The translations under genes and the position numbers were made by a program. This document shows positions 52,738 to 63,687 of a stretch of DNA of 64,000 nucleotides, piece after piece. Position 1 is the stretch's first letter. The number at the start of each line of letters is the position of its first letter. The notes under the pieces are model-generated. The model ran no database searches, was not told where the DNA came from, and saw nothing but the letters and a program-made list of their open reading frames with translations. Origin of the DNA: Mongoliibacter ruber (GTDB taxonomy: Bacteria; Bacteroidota; Bacteroidia; Cytophagales; Cyclobacteriaceae); assembly GCF_003003005.1 (NCBI RefSeq), contig NZ_PVTR01000007.1, positions 1-64,000 on the forward strand, written 5' to 3'.

Positions 52738-53544
52738 ATGCAGCGTAGGTCATTTATCAAAAACATCTCCGTACTATCAGCAATCACTCCACTTATGCCA
52801 TTTATGACATACGGGAAAATGCATTTTCCCGAAAATCCCAAGCTAAAGTTTATCATAGCCTCTGATGGACATTATGGTCAACCTGATACTGATTTTGAAG
52901 CCAGTCACAGGACATTAATTACGGCTATTAATCAGGAGGAAAATGTGGACTTTGTGGTATTTAATGGAGACCTGATCCACGATGATCCCAAATGGATGCC
53001 TGAAGTCAAAACTGTTTTTGACCAACTTGAGGTACCTTATTTCCCAGTTCGGGGAAATCATGACCGTGTCACAAAAAATGTGTGGGAGGATATTTGGGGC
53101 ATTCCGACTGATTATGCTTTTTCACACAAAAACCAATTTGGATTTGTCCTTGCTGACAGCTCCAATCAAGCGGGTGATTACCTTTGCGTCAACCAACAGT
53201 TTCTGAAAAAGTCATTGGATGACTTTGCAGATTTTACACATGTTTTTATCTGTATCCATATTTCACAAAATGACTGGACGCGACATGGAGTAGCCTGTCA
53301 AGAACTGCTGGACCTTGTAGCGTCCTATCCCAATGTCAAGGCTGTCATACATGGCCATGACCATGATGTCAATGGTGTCATGCTTCACCAAAAGAAACCA
53401 TATCTCTGGACAGGACACTTTGGAGGAAATTGGGGTTCACCTGTACCTGGATACCGTGTGGTAGAGGTGGGGGAAGATGGGAAAACCTCTACTTACTTGA
53501 AATCAATGCAGGATAACAAAATCCTGAGTGGGTACAACCTTTAG
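52738..53544 (+). CDS. Secreted metallophosphoesterase
   Basis: A 268-aa calcineurin-like phosphoesterase with an exported N-terminus (MQRRSFIKNISVLSAITPL, a twin-arginine-like RR pair before the hydrophobic stretch). Metal-site motifs are ASDGHYG, VFNGDLIHDDP, VRGNHDRV, CIHISQND and VIHGHDHDVNG, giving a complete dinuclear site. Substrate is unknown; extracytoplasmic phosphomonoesters, diesters or nucleotides are possible. Export is by twin-arginine or general secretion, which is inferred. Confidence 0.88.
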   Translation: MQRRSFIKNISVLSAITPLMPFMTYGKMHFPENPKLKFIIASDGHYGQPDTDFEASHRTLITAINQEENVDFVVFNGDLIHDDPKWMPEVKTVFDQLEVPYFPVRGNHDRVTKNVWEDIWGIPTDYAFSHKNQFGFVLADSSNQAGDYLCVNQQFLKKSLDDFADFTHVFICIHISQNDWTRHGVACQELLDLVASYPNVKAVIHGHDHDVNGVMLHQKKPYLWTGHFGGNWGSPVPGYRVVEVGEDGKTSTYLKSMQDNKILSGYNL

Positions 53545-53725
53545 GCTTTTGGTTTCTGTTTAGTCTTTGCAATGACTTGACACCCTTTTTCAGTGCACCA
53601 ATAAGCATTTTTAAATAAGTATACAGCAGTACCCGATCAAATTTATGATGATTGCATTAAGAGCTTTGATGAAATAATTAACATTTTTTTCATTTCTATG
53701 TTAGTTCTCTGTAAACTTAATCATT

Positions 53726-53959
53726 ATGCCTTTTTATACTGTAATACTGAATGATAGCTCCAAGTCTGTAATATTAGCGGAAACACTAGAGGAGTTGGAA
53801 GTGGAGATGACGGAAAATTATTCTACTGAATTTAAAAATGAAGTCAAAGAAGTCCATTGGGTCGATAGAACCCTTCATTGCTCTATGGATTATAAAAGCA
53901 GAGAGATCACCCGCAATATTGCCACTGCTGATATCAATCCAAATGGCTACAGGAACTAA
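53726..53959 (+). CDS. Small hypothetical protein
   Basis: A 77-aa acidic protein (MPFYTVILNDSSKSVILAET, then a Glu-rich helix and a His/Trp pair in EVHWVDRTLHC). A beta-alpha-beta layout is likely. I do not recognise it. It lies alone, about 100 bases before the esterase gene. Confidence 0.65.
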   Translation: MPFYTVILNDSSKSVILAETLEELEVEMTENYSTEFKNEVKEVHWVDRTLHCSMDYKSREITRNIATADINPNGYRN

Positions 53960-54062
53960 TTGCTCATTTATTTGATGAAAAGCGTATTTTTTTACACCAA
54001 TAGACTACTCTCTCAGTCGCAAATTGGATAAATTGGACGCTGTCTTAAACACAGTTTTCAAT

Positions 54063-55988
54063 ATGAATATAAATTTTACAAGAATACTCCTTTCACTGCT
54101 CGTTTTGTTGGCCTGTGCTTGTAGCAATGAGGAAAGGCTTTCAGAAGTAGAATTACCTAAGTTTTTTTCGGATCACATGGTATTACAAAGAGGAGAGCCT
54201 ATCCGTGTTTGGGGTAAAGGTGAACCTGATAGGACTGTTTTAGTGAGTTTCAATACCATTGAAAAGCAAACCAAAGTAGATGAAAATGGACATTGGATCG
54301 TGGAATTTGATCCTATGCCTGCTTCAGGGCCATTTGAGCTGGAAGTCAATAACCTGATCATACGGGATGTGCAGGTAGGGGAGGTATGGTTGGCAGGTGG
54401 TCAGTCCAACATGGAATGGGTAATGAGTGCCGGAGTGGAGAAGTTGGAAGAAGAAATAGCGGATGCTGACTATCCACTGATCCGTTTTTTCAAAATCCCG
54501 CATGATTACGATGCTACGAAGAAATTTAATGTACGTGGAGGAGAATGGAGGCAGGCAAATGCGGATCACATACTCAATTTTTCAGCGATAGCATGGTTTT
54601 TTGCCAAAAGGAATCATTTGGAAAAAGGAGTACCGGTTGGGATTATAGAAAGCAATTGGGGAGGAACACCTGCTGAAGGGTGGACAGATGCGGAAGCCCT
54701 TCTTCAACTGGATTTTTACCAATCAAAAGCCGGAGATATCCTAAATAGAAATGACTATTGGACCCAAGAGGTTGTTGACAATAAGTTACGTGAGCTTGAA
54801 AGAAACGAATTGGCACCTGCAGCAAGAAATGGTGAAATTCAAGGAGTGGTCAACCTGAAATATGATGACAGCGAATGGCGAACCATCACGCTACCTGAAG
54901 CCAACCCTTTGGAAGATGTAGTTTGGTTGAGGAAAAAGGTAAATCTTACCGATACCCAAGGTGTGAGGATACATTTTGGTGATATTCAGCAAATGGCCCA
55001 TATCTATGTCAATGGAGGGAGATTATATGTCAAAGACTACAGTGAAAGTGTCAGGGATTTTTCTATTCCACCCAGTATGCTCAATAAGGGTGAGAACCTC
55101 ATAGCATTGCGTGTGATCAATACTTGGGACAATAAAGTGATTGTAGGTACAAAAGGGGATTTTTACCTCAATACAAGTTCAGGGAAAATCAGCCTTGAAG
55201 GTGACTGGAAATACAACAACAGGGTAGAGGATCCATTGCCCAACGTTGAAAAATACAATTGGCTTCCCGGAATGATGTACAATGCTATGATTCATCCGCT
55301 TATCAATTACCCCATCAAAGGTGTGATTTGGTATCAAGGGGAAAGCAATACACAAGACCATGAACAGTATGAAGCGTTGTTTTCTACGATGATTTCTGAT
55401 TGGAGAAGTAAATGGGGGATCGGAGATTTTCCGTTTTTATATGTGCAGTTAGCCAATTTTATGGAGCAAAAAGAGGTGCAACCTGAATCCCATTGGGCTT
55501 ATCTCAGAGAGGCTCAGAGCAATGTGAGGAAACTCCCAAATACAGGTATGGCCGTCACTATAGATATAGGAGAGGCAGGAGATATACACCCAAAAAATAA
55601 AAGAGATGTAGGCCACAGGCTCTACAAAGTAGCTCAAAAGGTAGCCTATAATGAGGAGACCACGGATAAAGGCCCCACTTTGTTAAGGGCAAGAGTAGCT
55701 AATGGAATGTTTGTGTTGACATTTGCTGATCTTGACGATGGTTTCACCATGACAGAGGGGACTGAGGTAAAAGGCTTTATCATTGCCGGCGAAGATGGTA
55801 AGTTTTATAAAGGAAATGCCATCCTCAGCGGAGCCAATGAAATACAGGTTTCCCATCCCCAAGTCAGTGATCCTGTAGAAGTGAGGTATGCTTGGGCAGA
55901 CAATCCGGAAGTAAACCTATACAATTCTGCTGGTTTGCCAGCCGAGCCATTCAGGTACAAGGTTACGGACATAGATGATGTCCGGTAG
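54063..55988 (+). CDS. Sialate O-acetylesterase (SGNH, lipoprotein)
   Basis: A 641-aa exported enzyme (lipobox-like LLVLLACACSNEE) that removes acetyl groups from sialic acids or related sugars. SGNH blocks are WLAGGQSNMEWVM (nucleophile), ESNWGGTPAEGW, IWYQGESNTQDHEQYEAL and DIHPKNKRDVGHRL (Asp-His). A beta-sandwich insertion (about residues 285-380, with IYVNGGRLYVKDYS) splits the catalytic domain, as usual in this family. The ATG at 54063 opens the lipoprotein signal; an upstream TTG is less likely. It goes well with the GH95 enzyme in the window for glycan use. Confidence 0.92.
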   Translation: MNINFTRILLSLLVLLACACSNEERLSEVELPKFFSDHMVLQRGEPIRVWGKGEPDRTVLVSFNTIEKQTKVDENGHWIVEFDPMPASGPFELEVNNLIIRDVQVGEVWLAGGQSNMEWVMSAGVEKLEEEIADADYPLIRFFKIPHDYDATKKFNVRGGEWRQANADHILNFSAIAWFFAKRNHLEKGVPVGIIESNWGGTPAEGWTDAEALLQLDFYQSKAGDILNRNDYWTQEVVDNKLRELERNELAPAARNGEIQGVVNLKYDDSEWRTITLPEANPLEDVVWLRKKVNLTDTQGVRIHFGDIQQMAHIYVNGGRLYVKDYSESVRDFSIPPSMLNKGENLIALRVINTWDNKVIVGTKGDFYLNTSSGKISLEGDWKYNNRVEDPLPNVEKYNWLPGMMYNAMIHPLINYPIKGVIWYQGESNTQDHEQYEALFSTMISDWRSKWGIGDFPFLYVQLANFMEQKEVQPESHWAYLREAQSNVRKLPNTGMAVTIDIGEAGDIHPKNKRDVGHRLYKVAQKVAYNEETTDKGPTLLRARVANGMFVLTFADLDDGFTMTEGTEVKGFIIAGEDGKFYKGNAILSGANEIQVSHPQVSDPVEVRYAWADNPEVNLYNSAGLPAEPFRYKVTDIDDVR

Positions 55989-56627
55989 GGAGTAGAGGGG
56001 GGTAGATTTAAGATTTAAGATTTTAGATCTTAGAATATGATTTCCGCAATCATGTTAGTAATCCATTAAACGAGGTTTTTTGGCAAAGGGATACTAATAG
56101 ATACCTGCCCTCCTGAGACGGGTTGGATATTTGGTGATATTGGTGAGTTATCCGAAGGTTGCGCCTTCGGATAACGCCGCTGTTAGTATCCTCACTTACA
56201 GCCCAAAACCTGCAGTACTAGCGTAGTCGAAGGGAGGTCTTAAACAAAAAAAATTCACGCAAATCTTGTCCCGAGTATTGGAAGACGCAAAGGAGCAAAG
56301 AAAATTAGAGCTGCATCTTAGAGGAATTGATACAATGTTTTTGGCTCCCTTTTTACTTTTTGCCTTTAACAATTTACAACCAGTTCCCCAGTTCCCAGTT
56401 CATCGATTCATCGATTCATCAATCCACCAAACTGCACAAAGAGGATTACCCATACACTACCACAAACCCAACTTTTAACATTTAACTTTTAACAATCTAC
56501 AATCAGTTCCCACATTCATCAATTCCCCAGTTTCCAGTTCCCAGTTCCCAGTTCATCAGTTCATCGATTCATCGATTCCCCAGTTCCCCAGTTCATCAAT
56601 TCCCCAGTTCATCAGTTCATCAATTCA
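55989..56627. repeat. Repeat-rich region: R1 fragment, hairpin module, octamer arrays 8 and 9
   Basis: The gap holds an R1-type hairpin (GTTATCCGAAGG...CCTTCGGAT, about 56146-56174), the CTGTTAGT TCCT CACTTACAG-type module (about 56173-56215) seen at 1645, octamer array 8 (56381-56428), the conserved 60-bp spacer (about 56421-56480), and octamer array 9 (56503-56632), which runs into the 3' end of the next gene. It copies much of the left-end repeat system 55 kb away. Confidence 0.8.
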
Positions 56628-57875
56628 TCAACATAACCTAACACCATCATCATAAAACGCAAGTACTTCTTTCAAACATTTGCTACTGAAAGCTTCTAAC
56701 GCTTCGTTATTGGGATTGCTTTGGATAAGTTGTTTTTCCCCATTTAAAAACTCCTCTTGTATTTGCTGCAATGTGGGAAGTATTTTTTGCTTCCTCACCT
56801 TGTAATCTTCACAGACCCATTGATGCAGTTTTTCAGCTTTCCACCATAGTGACTCATTAGGGCTGCCTTCCGGTTTCCTCAATACTCGCATTGTATTCGT
56901 TCCCATAAAAAACGGGATGTAAATAGAAAGACAGGGCATGGAAGTCCCCGTCAGCCACACCGTACTCGGTGCCAGTTTTCTGATTTCTGCCACCATACTA
57001 CCAGTGGTTTGACTAGGGTTGGTGAGTCCAGTAGCATGCATACAAAGGGATGCTGTATTGGCTTTTTTTGGGGAAAAATGAGGGTCAGGTAAGTTGTGGG
57101 TTTTCAGTATTGAAAATGTTTTTGCTATGTCTAGACTTCCTATAGAGGCTTCCATCAATGCCATGCTGCATGCTTTTCGGCTTTTTGCCCTACCTACTTT
57201 CGTGTAGAGAAAATCCGAAAAGTAAGCGCTGAAAGATAAAGGATTGGGCTTCTTTTTCAAGTTGAAAGGAAATGCTCTTTTTTCATCAAGTAAATGAATC
57301 TGATCAAAATCGGTTCCTATGCTGAGCCCATTGGATATACTTCCAAACTTGCTGATCGTTTTGACTGCCCAAGATTTTCCGGCTGTTTCGAGGATAAAGG
57401 CTTTCTTGGCATCTGCAACGATAAAACTGTTGTGGTAAAAAAAACTTTTATTCTTATATCCACCGCAAGCGTCTTGTCCGTAGGTAGCTAATAAGGTAGT
57501 AATTTGACTGATAGCTTCCACAGCTGATGTGGACCTTTCAAGTGCCAGCCTCAGTAGATCCATTCCTGTAAGACCGTCATTTTTCTGGTCGATTTTTACA
57601 TTGGTGAAGACAGCTTCATTTCCAATGACTACACCAAATTCATTGACTCCCATCTCCGCTCCCCACATTTGGTATGGCTTGGAAAGTATCACCTCAAAGG
57701 TCTCTTTGACTTGTGGGATTTCAATGTATGTGCATTTAATGAATTTAGCTGTTTGAGCTGTTCTGGGAATGTGTTGGATTTCCTGGGCTTCATCAGGCTC
57801 TCTGTCTGAATTTTTGGCAAAAATCAGGTTGCCGTTTTTGGTAAAGGCTGGCAAACAAGCTAAGGTATCACACAT
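56628..57875 (-). CDS. Secernin-like peptidase C69 family protein
   Basis: A 415-aa Ntn-hydrolase fold. The start MCDTLACLPAFTKNGNLIFAKNSDREPDEAQ places Cys2 as the putative nucleophile and has the KNSDR motif of C69 dipeptidases and secernins; no signal peptide precedes it. ETAGKSWAVKTISKFGSISNGLSIG and GMDLLRLALERSTSAVEAI follow. The role is likely amidohydrolase or dipeptidase activity on an unknown amide. It lies 12 bases downstream of the nitrilase gene and shares its operon. Confidence 0.85.
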   Translation of the reverse strand: MCDTLACLPAFTKNGNLIFAKNSDREPDEAQEIQHIPRTAQTAKFIKCTYIEIPQVKETFEVILSKPYQMWGAEMGVNEFGVVIGNEAVFTNVKIDQKNDGLTGMDLLRLALERSTSAVEAISQITTLLATYGQDACGGYKNKSFFYHNSFIVADAKKAFILETAGKSWAVKTISKFGSISNGLSIGTDFDQIHLLDEKRAFPFNLKKKPNPLSFSAYFSDFLYTKVGRAKSRKACSMALMEASIGSLDIAKTFSILKTHNLPDPHFSPKKANTASLCMHATGLTNPSQTTGSMVAEIRKLAPSTVWLTGTSMPCLSIYIPFFMGTNTMRVLRKPEGSPNESLWWKAEKLHQWVCEDYKVRKQKILPTLQQIQEEFLNGEKQLIQSNPNNEALEAFSSKCLKEVLAFYDDGVRLC

Positions 57876-57887
57876 AGTATTGCTGTT

Positions 57888-59018
57888 TTAAAATTGCATG
57901 CTCCAAATACCTCCTTGTTCGGCTGGATTGATATGTTGTAATGCTCCGCCTCTCAGGAAGAATGGTTGACCGTCAGTTCCCAGATCCCACAGCCTACCCC
58001 GAAGAAACACATTTGCGCCTACCTCGGCACCCGATTGAACCAGTCTGCCGGGAAGTGCATATTTCAACCAGGCTTCCTGTTCAGTCAATACGCCAATATC
58101 ATTAAAATCCACGTCCGCTGGCGCCGGCCCACCATTGTACCCTCCCCAAGGTACATCCATCGCACCATCTATTGCGCAATAGGAATTGACCAAGACAATG
58201 TCTACGCCCTTTACTGCTTCATAACTTTCAGGGTACCAAGAGTCCGCACAGACCAGAACACCCACATTTCCAAAAGGAAGTTGGTATTGCGGAATGTCTT
58301 TTACATCAGCGGCAGTGACAAAGGGATGCTCAGAATCAATGGGGAAGGCCTTTCTTACCTCTCTCGGGTGAATATTTCCATCAGGGAGAAAAAGGAATGC
58401 GGTGTTGTAAAGGGGAGCTGTAGGATACACTTCAATTTTGGATCCGTTGATTTTAGGTTCGGGTAGGATGATACTGCCTGCCGCGATATGTACCTGATAT
58501 TCCTTTGCCAATCGGGAAAAAGTGGAAGCATAAATTTCGGCCATTTTTTCAGATTTCATCCTAAACAAAGCCGCTGCGATTTTATCTGATTCTTTTGCGC
58601 TGTAGTTGAAATGTTGGAAAAAAGAAACTGGATTGCTAAATACCAATTTGGCCATCGCTGAAGTAAGCGAACTGCTTTCTGCCACAGATATCTTTTCATC
58701 CACAATGACCAGCCAAGTCCCCAAGTATTCGGGAAGCAGAACAATGCTGTTTTCGAGTATCAGACCTTGGCTAGAAGCCTCGGACAAGTAAGCATTCATT
58801 TTGGCATAAAACCTTTCAGCCTTTAGGTAATCTGTTTCAAGCATAAAAGGTTGAATTCCTATGATATTTCCCCTGATGCTGTCTGTTTCCAATGGGTTGA
58901 CTTCCTGTACAAGGCTAATGTGACCTGATACTTCAGGCAAGTCTCTGTTATAACCTGTTTGGGTCCAAATGACCCAGACCATAATCAGGGCTGCAATGAT
59001 GATTACGGCGTATTTCAT
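57888..59018 (-). CDS. Membrane-anchored nitrilase superfamily amidohydrolase
   Basis: A 376-aa carbon-nitrogen hydrolase with an N-terminal membrane helix ([16 protein letters not shown]). The catalytic Glu is in LLPEYLGTW, the Lys in REVRKAFP and the Cys in [16 protein letters not shown], so the E-K-C triad is complete. A catalytic domain outside the cytoplasm is likely from the single N-terminal helix. Its ATG overlaps the stop codon of the amine oxidase gene as ATGA (59015-59018), so these are translationally coupled. The substrate is not known. Confidence 0.88.
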   Translation of the reverse strand: MKYAVIIIAALIMVWVIWTQTGYNRDLPEVSGHISLVQEVNPLETDSIRGNIIGIQPFMLETDYLKAERFYAKMNAYLSEASSQGLILENSIVLLPEYLGTWLVIVDEKISVAESSSLTSAMAKLVFSNPVSFFQHFNYSAKESDKIAAALFRMKSEKMAEIYASTFSRLAKEYQVHIAAGSIILPEPKINGSKIEVYPTAPLYNTAFLFLPDGNIHPREVRKAFPIDSEHPFVTAADVKDIPQYQLPFGNVGVLVCADSWYPESYEAVKGVDIVLVNSYCAIDGAMDVPWGGYNGGPAPADVDFNDIGVLTEQEAWLKYALPGRLVQSGAEVGANVFLRGRLWDLGTDGQPFFLRGGALQHINPAEQGGIWSMQF

Positions 59019-60361
59019 ATCAAAGTCTTTATTGCTTCATTTGCGGCTCTTTCTCCTGCTCTCACGGCCCCTTCAATATACCCAAACCATTCTGTCGAGG
59101 TTTCCGTGCCCGCCCAAATTATGGAGTTTTCTGACTCGGATAAAGTATTTTTGTATTCGATCCAGATGGCTTTGGGGTATAGTGCAGCATAACAGCCCTT
59201 ACTCCAAGCTTCATCGGTCATGGTGAAGTCCTCATAAAAAACAGGATCTGCTGCCTGCTCTCCAAAGTAGGACACCAGTTTTTCCAACATAAGTGTTTCT
59301 CTTTTTTTCTTGTCATGCTGAAAGAATCCAACAGACCGGTCTGCAATCGTAAATCCAAGAATTACCCCATATTCCTCGTTTTTTGGGGAACTGTCGAAAA
59401 TAGATTGAAAAGGTGAATTTTCATCTGCAAATGCCTGGCCGCTAAAGCCGCCTTTTCTCCAAAAGGGTTTATGGTAGACCATAAAGCATTTCCCCACTTT
59501 CCCCATTTCCAATTTTTGTAGCAAGCCCATTTTTGTTACTGAAAGCTTGGGCGCAAATTGTATTTCCCGAGTCAGTGGGGGTGGTATGGCGATGATTACT
59601 TTTTTACCCTGAATTTGAAAATCACCTCCTTTTACACAAAAGCCATCGACAGTCTTTTCTACCTCTTTTACGGCATGATTGAAAAAAATGTGATCTGTGA
59701 ATTTTGCTGCTATTTTTTCAGCCAAAGTTTGCATACCACCCTCTATTCGGTGTTGCTGAGCGCCATCTTTGATATTGATCAGGGTATTGAGGTCTCGACC
59801 AGATTTGAAGTAAAATAGGGCATGGAGAAGTGAAATATCATGGGGCTTACTGGCAAAAACAGTTTCCAATGCTAGCGTGATGACTTTCATACAGGTTTTG
59901 CTGATGCAGTTTTTATAGAGAAAATCCTGCAATGTCATTTCATCCCATTTTGCAGCTTTTGGGTGAGTCCATGGCTTGGAACAGTCAATATTTTTGGCCA
60001 TCCTTTCCAGTTTTCTCATTACCCAATCCAAGTTGACCAAAGAGATAATGTCCAATTTGGGAATCAAACCTTTGTACTTTTTGATTTTTCCATTAAGGTC
60101 CAGAATATGCTTGCCTTCGTTATAGGTGTCATAATACCCAACCCCATATTCACTGCACAATTCGTACATCCTATCTTGACCGGGACCAATCCATTGACCA
60201 CCAAAGTCTAGGTATTTGCCATTTTCGAATCTTTTGGTGTACACCCTTCCGCCTATTCTATCCCTCGCCTCAAGGATTGAAAAGGAAACATTTTGTGCTT
60301 GTAAAATTCTGGCGGCAGCAAGACCCGAGAAGCCTGCTCCGATAATGATCACATCTTTCAT
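59015..60361 (-). CDS. Flavin monoamine oxidase family protein
   Basis: A 448-aa FAD amine oxidase: dinucleotide motif [16 protein letters not shown], then [18 protein letters not shown] and [16 protein letters not shown], and the C-terminal flavin motif [27 protein letters not shown]. It oxidises an amine to an imine with oxygen or another acceptor. It has no signal peptide. First gene of the unit with the nitrilase and secernin-like genes; these act on C-N bonds and may form a degradation route for one amine or amide compound, which is inferred. Confidence 0.92.
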   Translation of the reverse strand: MKDVIIIGAGFSGLAAARILQAQNVSFSILEARDRIGGRVYTKRFENGKYLDFGGQWIGPGQDRMYELCSEYGVGYYDTYNEGKHILDLNGKIKKYKGLIPKLDIISLVNLDWVMRKLERMAKNIDCSKPWTHPKAAKWDEMTLQDFLYKNCISKTCMKVITLALETVFASKPHDISLLHALFYFKSGRDLNTLINIKDGAQQHRIEGGMQTLAEKIAAKFTDHIFFNHAVKEVEKTVDGFCVKGGDFQIQGKKVIIAIPPPLTREIQFAPKLSVTKMGLLQKLEMGKVGKCFMVYHKPFWRKGGFSGQAFADENSPFQSIFDSSPKNEEYGVILGFTIADRSVGFFQHDKKKRETLMLEKLVSYFGEQAADPVFYEDFTMTDEAWSKGCYAALYPKAIWIEYKNTLSESENSIIWAGTETSTEWFGYIEGAVRAGERAANEAIKTLI

Positions 60362-60396
60362 TAAATATGGATAGGGGATATGAAGGCTATCTAAAT

Positions 60397-60918
60397 TTAT
60401 TCTATCGTTAATTTCAATTTTTTTCCAAGTCCAGCTTCCACTATTTTCCGAAATGTCGACAACTCAAGGTCAGTTTTATCATTTTCTATTCTTGAAATGT
60501 AAAATCTTGTTGTACCACTTTTCATGGCTAATTGCTCTTGCGTCAATCCTGCCTTCAATCGGGCACTTTTTATCAGTCTGCCGTATCTGTATTTTGAGGG
60601 TTCTTGAATATCTTCACTAAGTTCGAAAAGAACATCAGCCCCTATTTCGTAAGGCAGGGTTAAACTTTCCCCGTTTTCTCCTTTTACTTGAATCTCAATG
60701 TTCGGCCATGACAAGGTGTAGTTCCTGAGTTTTACTTTCTTAAATTCTTTTCCGTCAAGCAACGTATATTCAAAATCGTTTTTGGTTACATTCCATTGTT
60801 TGAAAATCTTTTCAAAGTCCAGAAGTCGATTCTCACCATTGTTAAACATGCATTGGATTTTGTGGCCTGTAATCTTTTCTATTTTAACTATTCTGGGAAT
60901 TTTAATTTTCTGTCTCAT
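60397..60918 (-). CDS. DUF2442 fused to Xre-type helix-turn-helix (possible antitoxin)
   Basis: A 173-aa protein. Residues about 1-95 form a DUF2442 domain ([20 protein letters not shown] and [16 protein letters not shown]). Residues about 110-170 are a helix-turn-helix ([20 protein letters not shown], then [20 protein letters not shown]). It probably binds DNA and regulates its own operon. The ATG at 60918 overlaps the stop codon of the DUF4160 gene as ATGA. DUF4160 and DUF2442 genes often pair like a toxin-antitoxin unit. A longer start at 60978 would place 20 residues inside the upstream gene. Confidence 0.85.
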   Translation of the reverse strand: MRQKIKIPRIVKIEKITGHKIQCMFNNGENRLLDFEKIFKQWNVTKNDFEYTLLDGKEFKKVKLRNYTLSWPNIEIQVKGENGESLTLPYEIGADVLFELSEDIQEPSKYRYGRLIKSARLKAGLTQEQLAMKSGTTRFYISRIENDKTDLELSTFRKIVEAGLGKKLKLTIE

Positions 60919-61146
60919 AACCTTGGATTTAATTGGTTGAAAATATCCAAAAGGAATTGTCTGTTTTCTTTCGCCCAATCTTTCACTTTCTTTCTCTGTA
61001 CTTTGGGTAAACTTCCGGCGTAGGTCTCCAATGTTTCTATTACAATCAATTCTTCAAATTCAGCAAATTTCGCATGAAAATGAGGCGGGGATGATCCCGA
61101 GAGTAAAATCAATTTTTATTTTGTCAATTGTTTTTATAGTTGGCAT
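60915..61146 (-). pseudogene. DUF4160 gene with a one-base frameshift
   Basis: The C-terminal part (SGSSPPHFHAKFAEFEELIV, then ETLEGSLP-like and VKDWAKENRQFLLDIF) clearly fits DUF4160. The expected N-terminus is present in the next frame from ATG at 61146 (MPTIKTIDKIKID), which reaches the T4 run (A4 at 61105-61108 on the plus strand). Deleting one T from this run joins both parts into a complete protein of about 76 aa. The gene is therefore probably inactivated by one extra base, unless slippage or a base-calling error restores it. It is followed by the DUF2442-Xre gene in an ATGA overlap. Confidence 0.85.
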
Positions 61147-61244
61147 AAATTGTTACCTATTTAGATAACAAATTTCTTTTATTATTTCTTGATTTCCAAG
61201 GTGTTTAAGGGTTTTATGATTCGGGTGTCAGTTTAGTAGATTTA

Positions 61245-63581
61245 TCAAAAACTAAACTCAAACCTCTCACCTTTATTTAAATCCACTTCCAGGCTATTTC
61301 CCTGATAAAATATCTTGGCTTTTCCGCCTATAGGAGTGCTGATGGAAGCATTTTTCAATTCACCATTTTGCCATTCTATATCTACTGTGAAATTTCCTCT
61401 GGCCTTCAAACCGGAAATTTTGCCATCGGGCCAAGCGGAAGGCAAAGCAGGCAAGAGATGAATAAATCCATCATGGCTTTGGAGCAGCATCTCTGCAATT
61501 CCCGCTGTGTATCCAAAGTTTCCATCGATCTGAAAAGGTGGATGTGCATCAAATAGGTTGGGATACATCGAAATTTCAATCAGTTTCTTCACATGCTCAT
61601 ATGCCATTTCCCCATCCATCAGTCGGGCTGAAAAATTGATAAGCCAAGCCCTGGACCAACCTGTACCGGCACCTCCGTATTCGAGACGGTAGTCTAGTGT
61701 CTTGCGAACAGCGTCAAAGAGTTCCGGTGTCCTTGTTTGGGTGATGGCATCTCCAGGGTGAAAAGCATAGAGATGAGACATGTGTCGATGCCCTTTTTCC
61801 GGCTCTTCGTATTCCTGGTCCCATTCCATCAACCGGCCATCGCGGCCTACCTGAAGTCCTGACCTCAATTTTGCGCGTTTTTCCTTTATTTCTGAAAGTA
61901 AATCTGTTTGTACACCAAGAATTTCTGTTGCTTTGATATAGTTGTCGAATACTTCGGCAATGATTTGTTGGTCCATGGCGGCCCCTAGAGTACTGGCTAC
62001 TGCATCACCTTTGGCATTGATAAAACTGTTTTCCGGTGAAGTGGAAGGTGAGGAAACCAATTTTCCATCAGCAGGATGTGGAACCAGCCAGTCTGCATAA
62101 AACGCTGCCACCTCTTCCAAAGCTGGAAGCAAGCGTTCTTCCAGGAATTTCTTGTCTTGGGTAAACTGATACCTTTCCCAGTAATGCTGCATCATCCATC
62201 CTCCTGCGCCAATCCATGAACCCCAATAGGCTTGGGCAGCTTGGAGGAATGTCATTTTCCAGAGGTCAGTACCATGTGCAAAAGCGGCACCTCTCATGCC
62301 GTAGGTTTCACTTGCGGTTTTTTGCCCGCTCGGAATCAGGGCATCTGTAAAATCAAACAGCGGATCATGCAGCTCGCTGAGGTTGGTTATCTCAGCAGGC
62401 CAGTAGTTCATCTGTAAGTTGATATTCATATGGTAGTCAGCATTCCAAGGAGCTTCAATATGCCTGTTCCAGATCCCTTGCAGGTTGGCTGGAAGGGTGC
62501 CCGGCCTAGAACTGCCGATCAAGAGGTAGCGGCCATAGTCAAAAAGGAGTTTTTCTAAATGAAGGTCTGATTCTCCCGACTTTACCAATTCGATTCTTTG
62601 ATCAGTTGGGATGGTGTCTGGAATATTCTCTCCCAATTGAAAATCCACCCGATTGAATAAGGCCTGATGATCATTTTGATGTCTTTCCTGTAATTCTGTA
62701 AAGCTTTTCCCCTTCAAACCCATCAAGTCTGACTGGTTTTTTCCCCGAAAATCATCGTGGTAATAGGAGGTGTTCGCTACCAGTTTGATGGTTAGACTAT
62801 TTATATTTTCCACCCAAATGACATCTCCCTTTCCTTCCAATGTACCACCTTCATTTTCCAGCCAAGCCAAGGTCTGAAACCTCACTCCATGTAGAATTGG
62901 TGCAGGTTTGGAGTCAATCTGTCCCCTCCTTTGGGTGACCTCTCCGTCCATTTGGAGGATATTATTGGCAGGTGTAGTGGTTTTGACAGTGGGATGCCCA
63001 ACATCTTCAGGACGGTCCAGTCGGATTTTGCCGTTAAGGCCCTTTGGATGGGTAGTGGTGATTTGGATGATGATCCCTTGGTCTGGAGCAGAAGCAATTA
63101 CTTTTTGTTCAAAATCATATCCCTCGTATTGGTAGGTGACGGTAGCTGTCGCATTGTCGAGATCCAAACTTCTTTTATAATTGCTGATATTTTGGTGACC
63201 TAATTCCATCCAAAGGTCACCCATAGTTTGATGGGAGCGGGTTATTCCTTTTCTGGAAAACAAAGCCACCATGAGCGAATCGGCTTTTTTGTTTTCTCCT
63301 TGTACCAAAAGTTGCCTGATGTACTGTAAGTCCTCAGGTGTGCCGGCTGCCAAACCCCAGTCATCAGCACCGCCAGGCCAGAGTGAATCCTCGTTCAATT
63401 GTATCCTCTCCGCATCGGTTTTTCCGAAAACCATGGCGCCCAAACGGCCATTTCCCAAAGGCAAAGCTTCCTCCCACTTTTCAGCAGCTTGTTCATACCA
63501 CAGGATGCTTTGGGCATATGTGGAATCGAATAAGAAGTAACTTGAAAGAAAAAGGAGGAATGAAAAAAGCGAAGACTTCAT
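61245..63581 (-). CDS. Glycoside hydrolase family 95 (alpha-L-fucosidase type)
   Basis: A 778-aa exported GH95 enzyme with signal peptide [23 protein letters not shown]. The N-terminal beta domain ([36 protein letters not shown]) and the alpha/alpha barrel ([50 protein letters not shown]) match the family. It removes fucose from alpha-1,2-linked or related glycans, some members being alpha-galactosidases. It may work with the sialate esterase upstream in host or algal glycan use. Confidence 0.93.
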   Translation of the reverse strand: MKSSLFSFLLFLSSYFLFDSTYAQSILWYEQAAEKWEEALPLGNGRLGAMVFGKTDAERIQLNEDSLWPGGADDWGLAAGTPEDLQYIRQLLVQGENKKADSLMVALFSRKGITRSHQTMGDLWMELGHQNISNYKRSLDLDNATATVTYQYEGYDFEQKVIASAPDQGIIIQITTTHPKGLNGKIRLDRPEDVGHPTVKTTTPANNILQMDGEVTQRRGQIDSKPAPILHGVRFQTLAWLENEGGTLEGKGDVIWVENINSLTIKLVANTSYYHDDFRGKNQSDLMGLKGKSFTELQERHQNDHQALFNRVDFQLGENIPDTIPTDQRIELVKSGESDLHLEKLLFDYGRYLLIGSSRPGTLPANLQGIWNRHIEAPWNADYHMNINLQMNYWPAEITNLSELHDPLFDFTDALIPSGQKTASETYGMRGAAFAHGTDLWKMTFLQAAQAYWGSWIGAGGWMMQHYWERYQFTQDKKFLEERLLPALEEVAAFYADWLVPHPADGKLVSSPSTSPENSFINAKGDAVASTLGAAMDQQIIAEVFDNYIKATEILGVQTDLLSEIKEKRAKLRSGLQVGRDGRLMEWDQEYEEPEKGHRHMSHLYAFHPGDAITQTRTPELFDAVRKTLDYRLEYGGAGTGWSRAWLINFSARLMDGEMAYEHVKKLIEISMYPNLFDAHPPFQIDGNFGYTAGIAEMLLQSHDGFIHLLPALPSAWPDGKISGLKARGNFTVDIEWQNGELKNASISTPIGGKAKIFYQGNSLEVDLNKGERFEFSF

Positions 63582-63687
63582 AGGATTGGGTTTAGGATAT
63601 CAAAATCCTGAATAATTTCCGAATCCGCAAGAAGTCTGCTTCCATGGGCAAGGATAAGATGACTGTAGGTGAAAAATGGTGTCTTAT

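Noticed and set aside
56266-56478. 70-codon frame in the repeat region at 56.3 kb
   Set aside because: Built from octamer array and spacer repeat; no independent evidence of coding.
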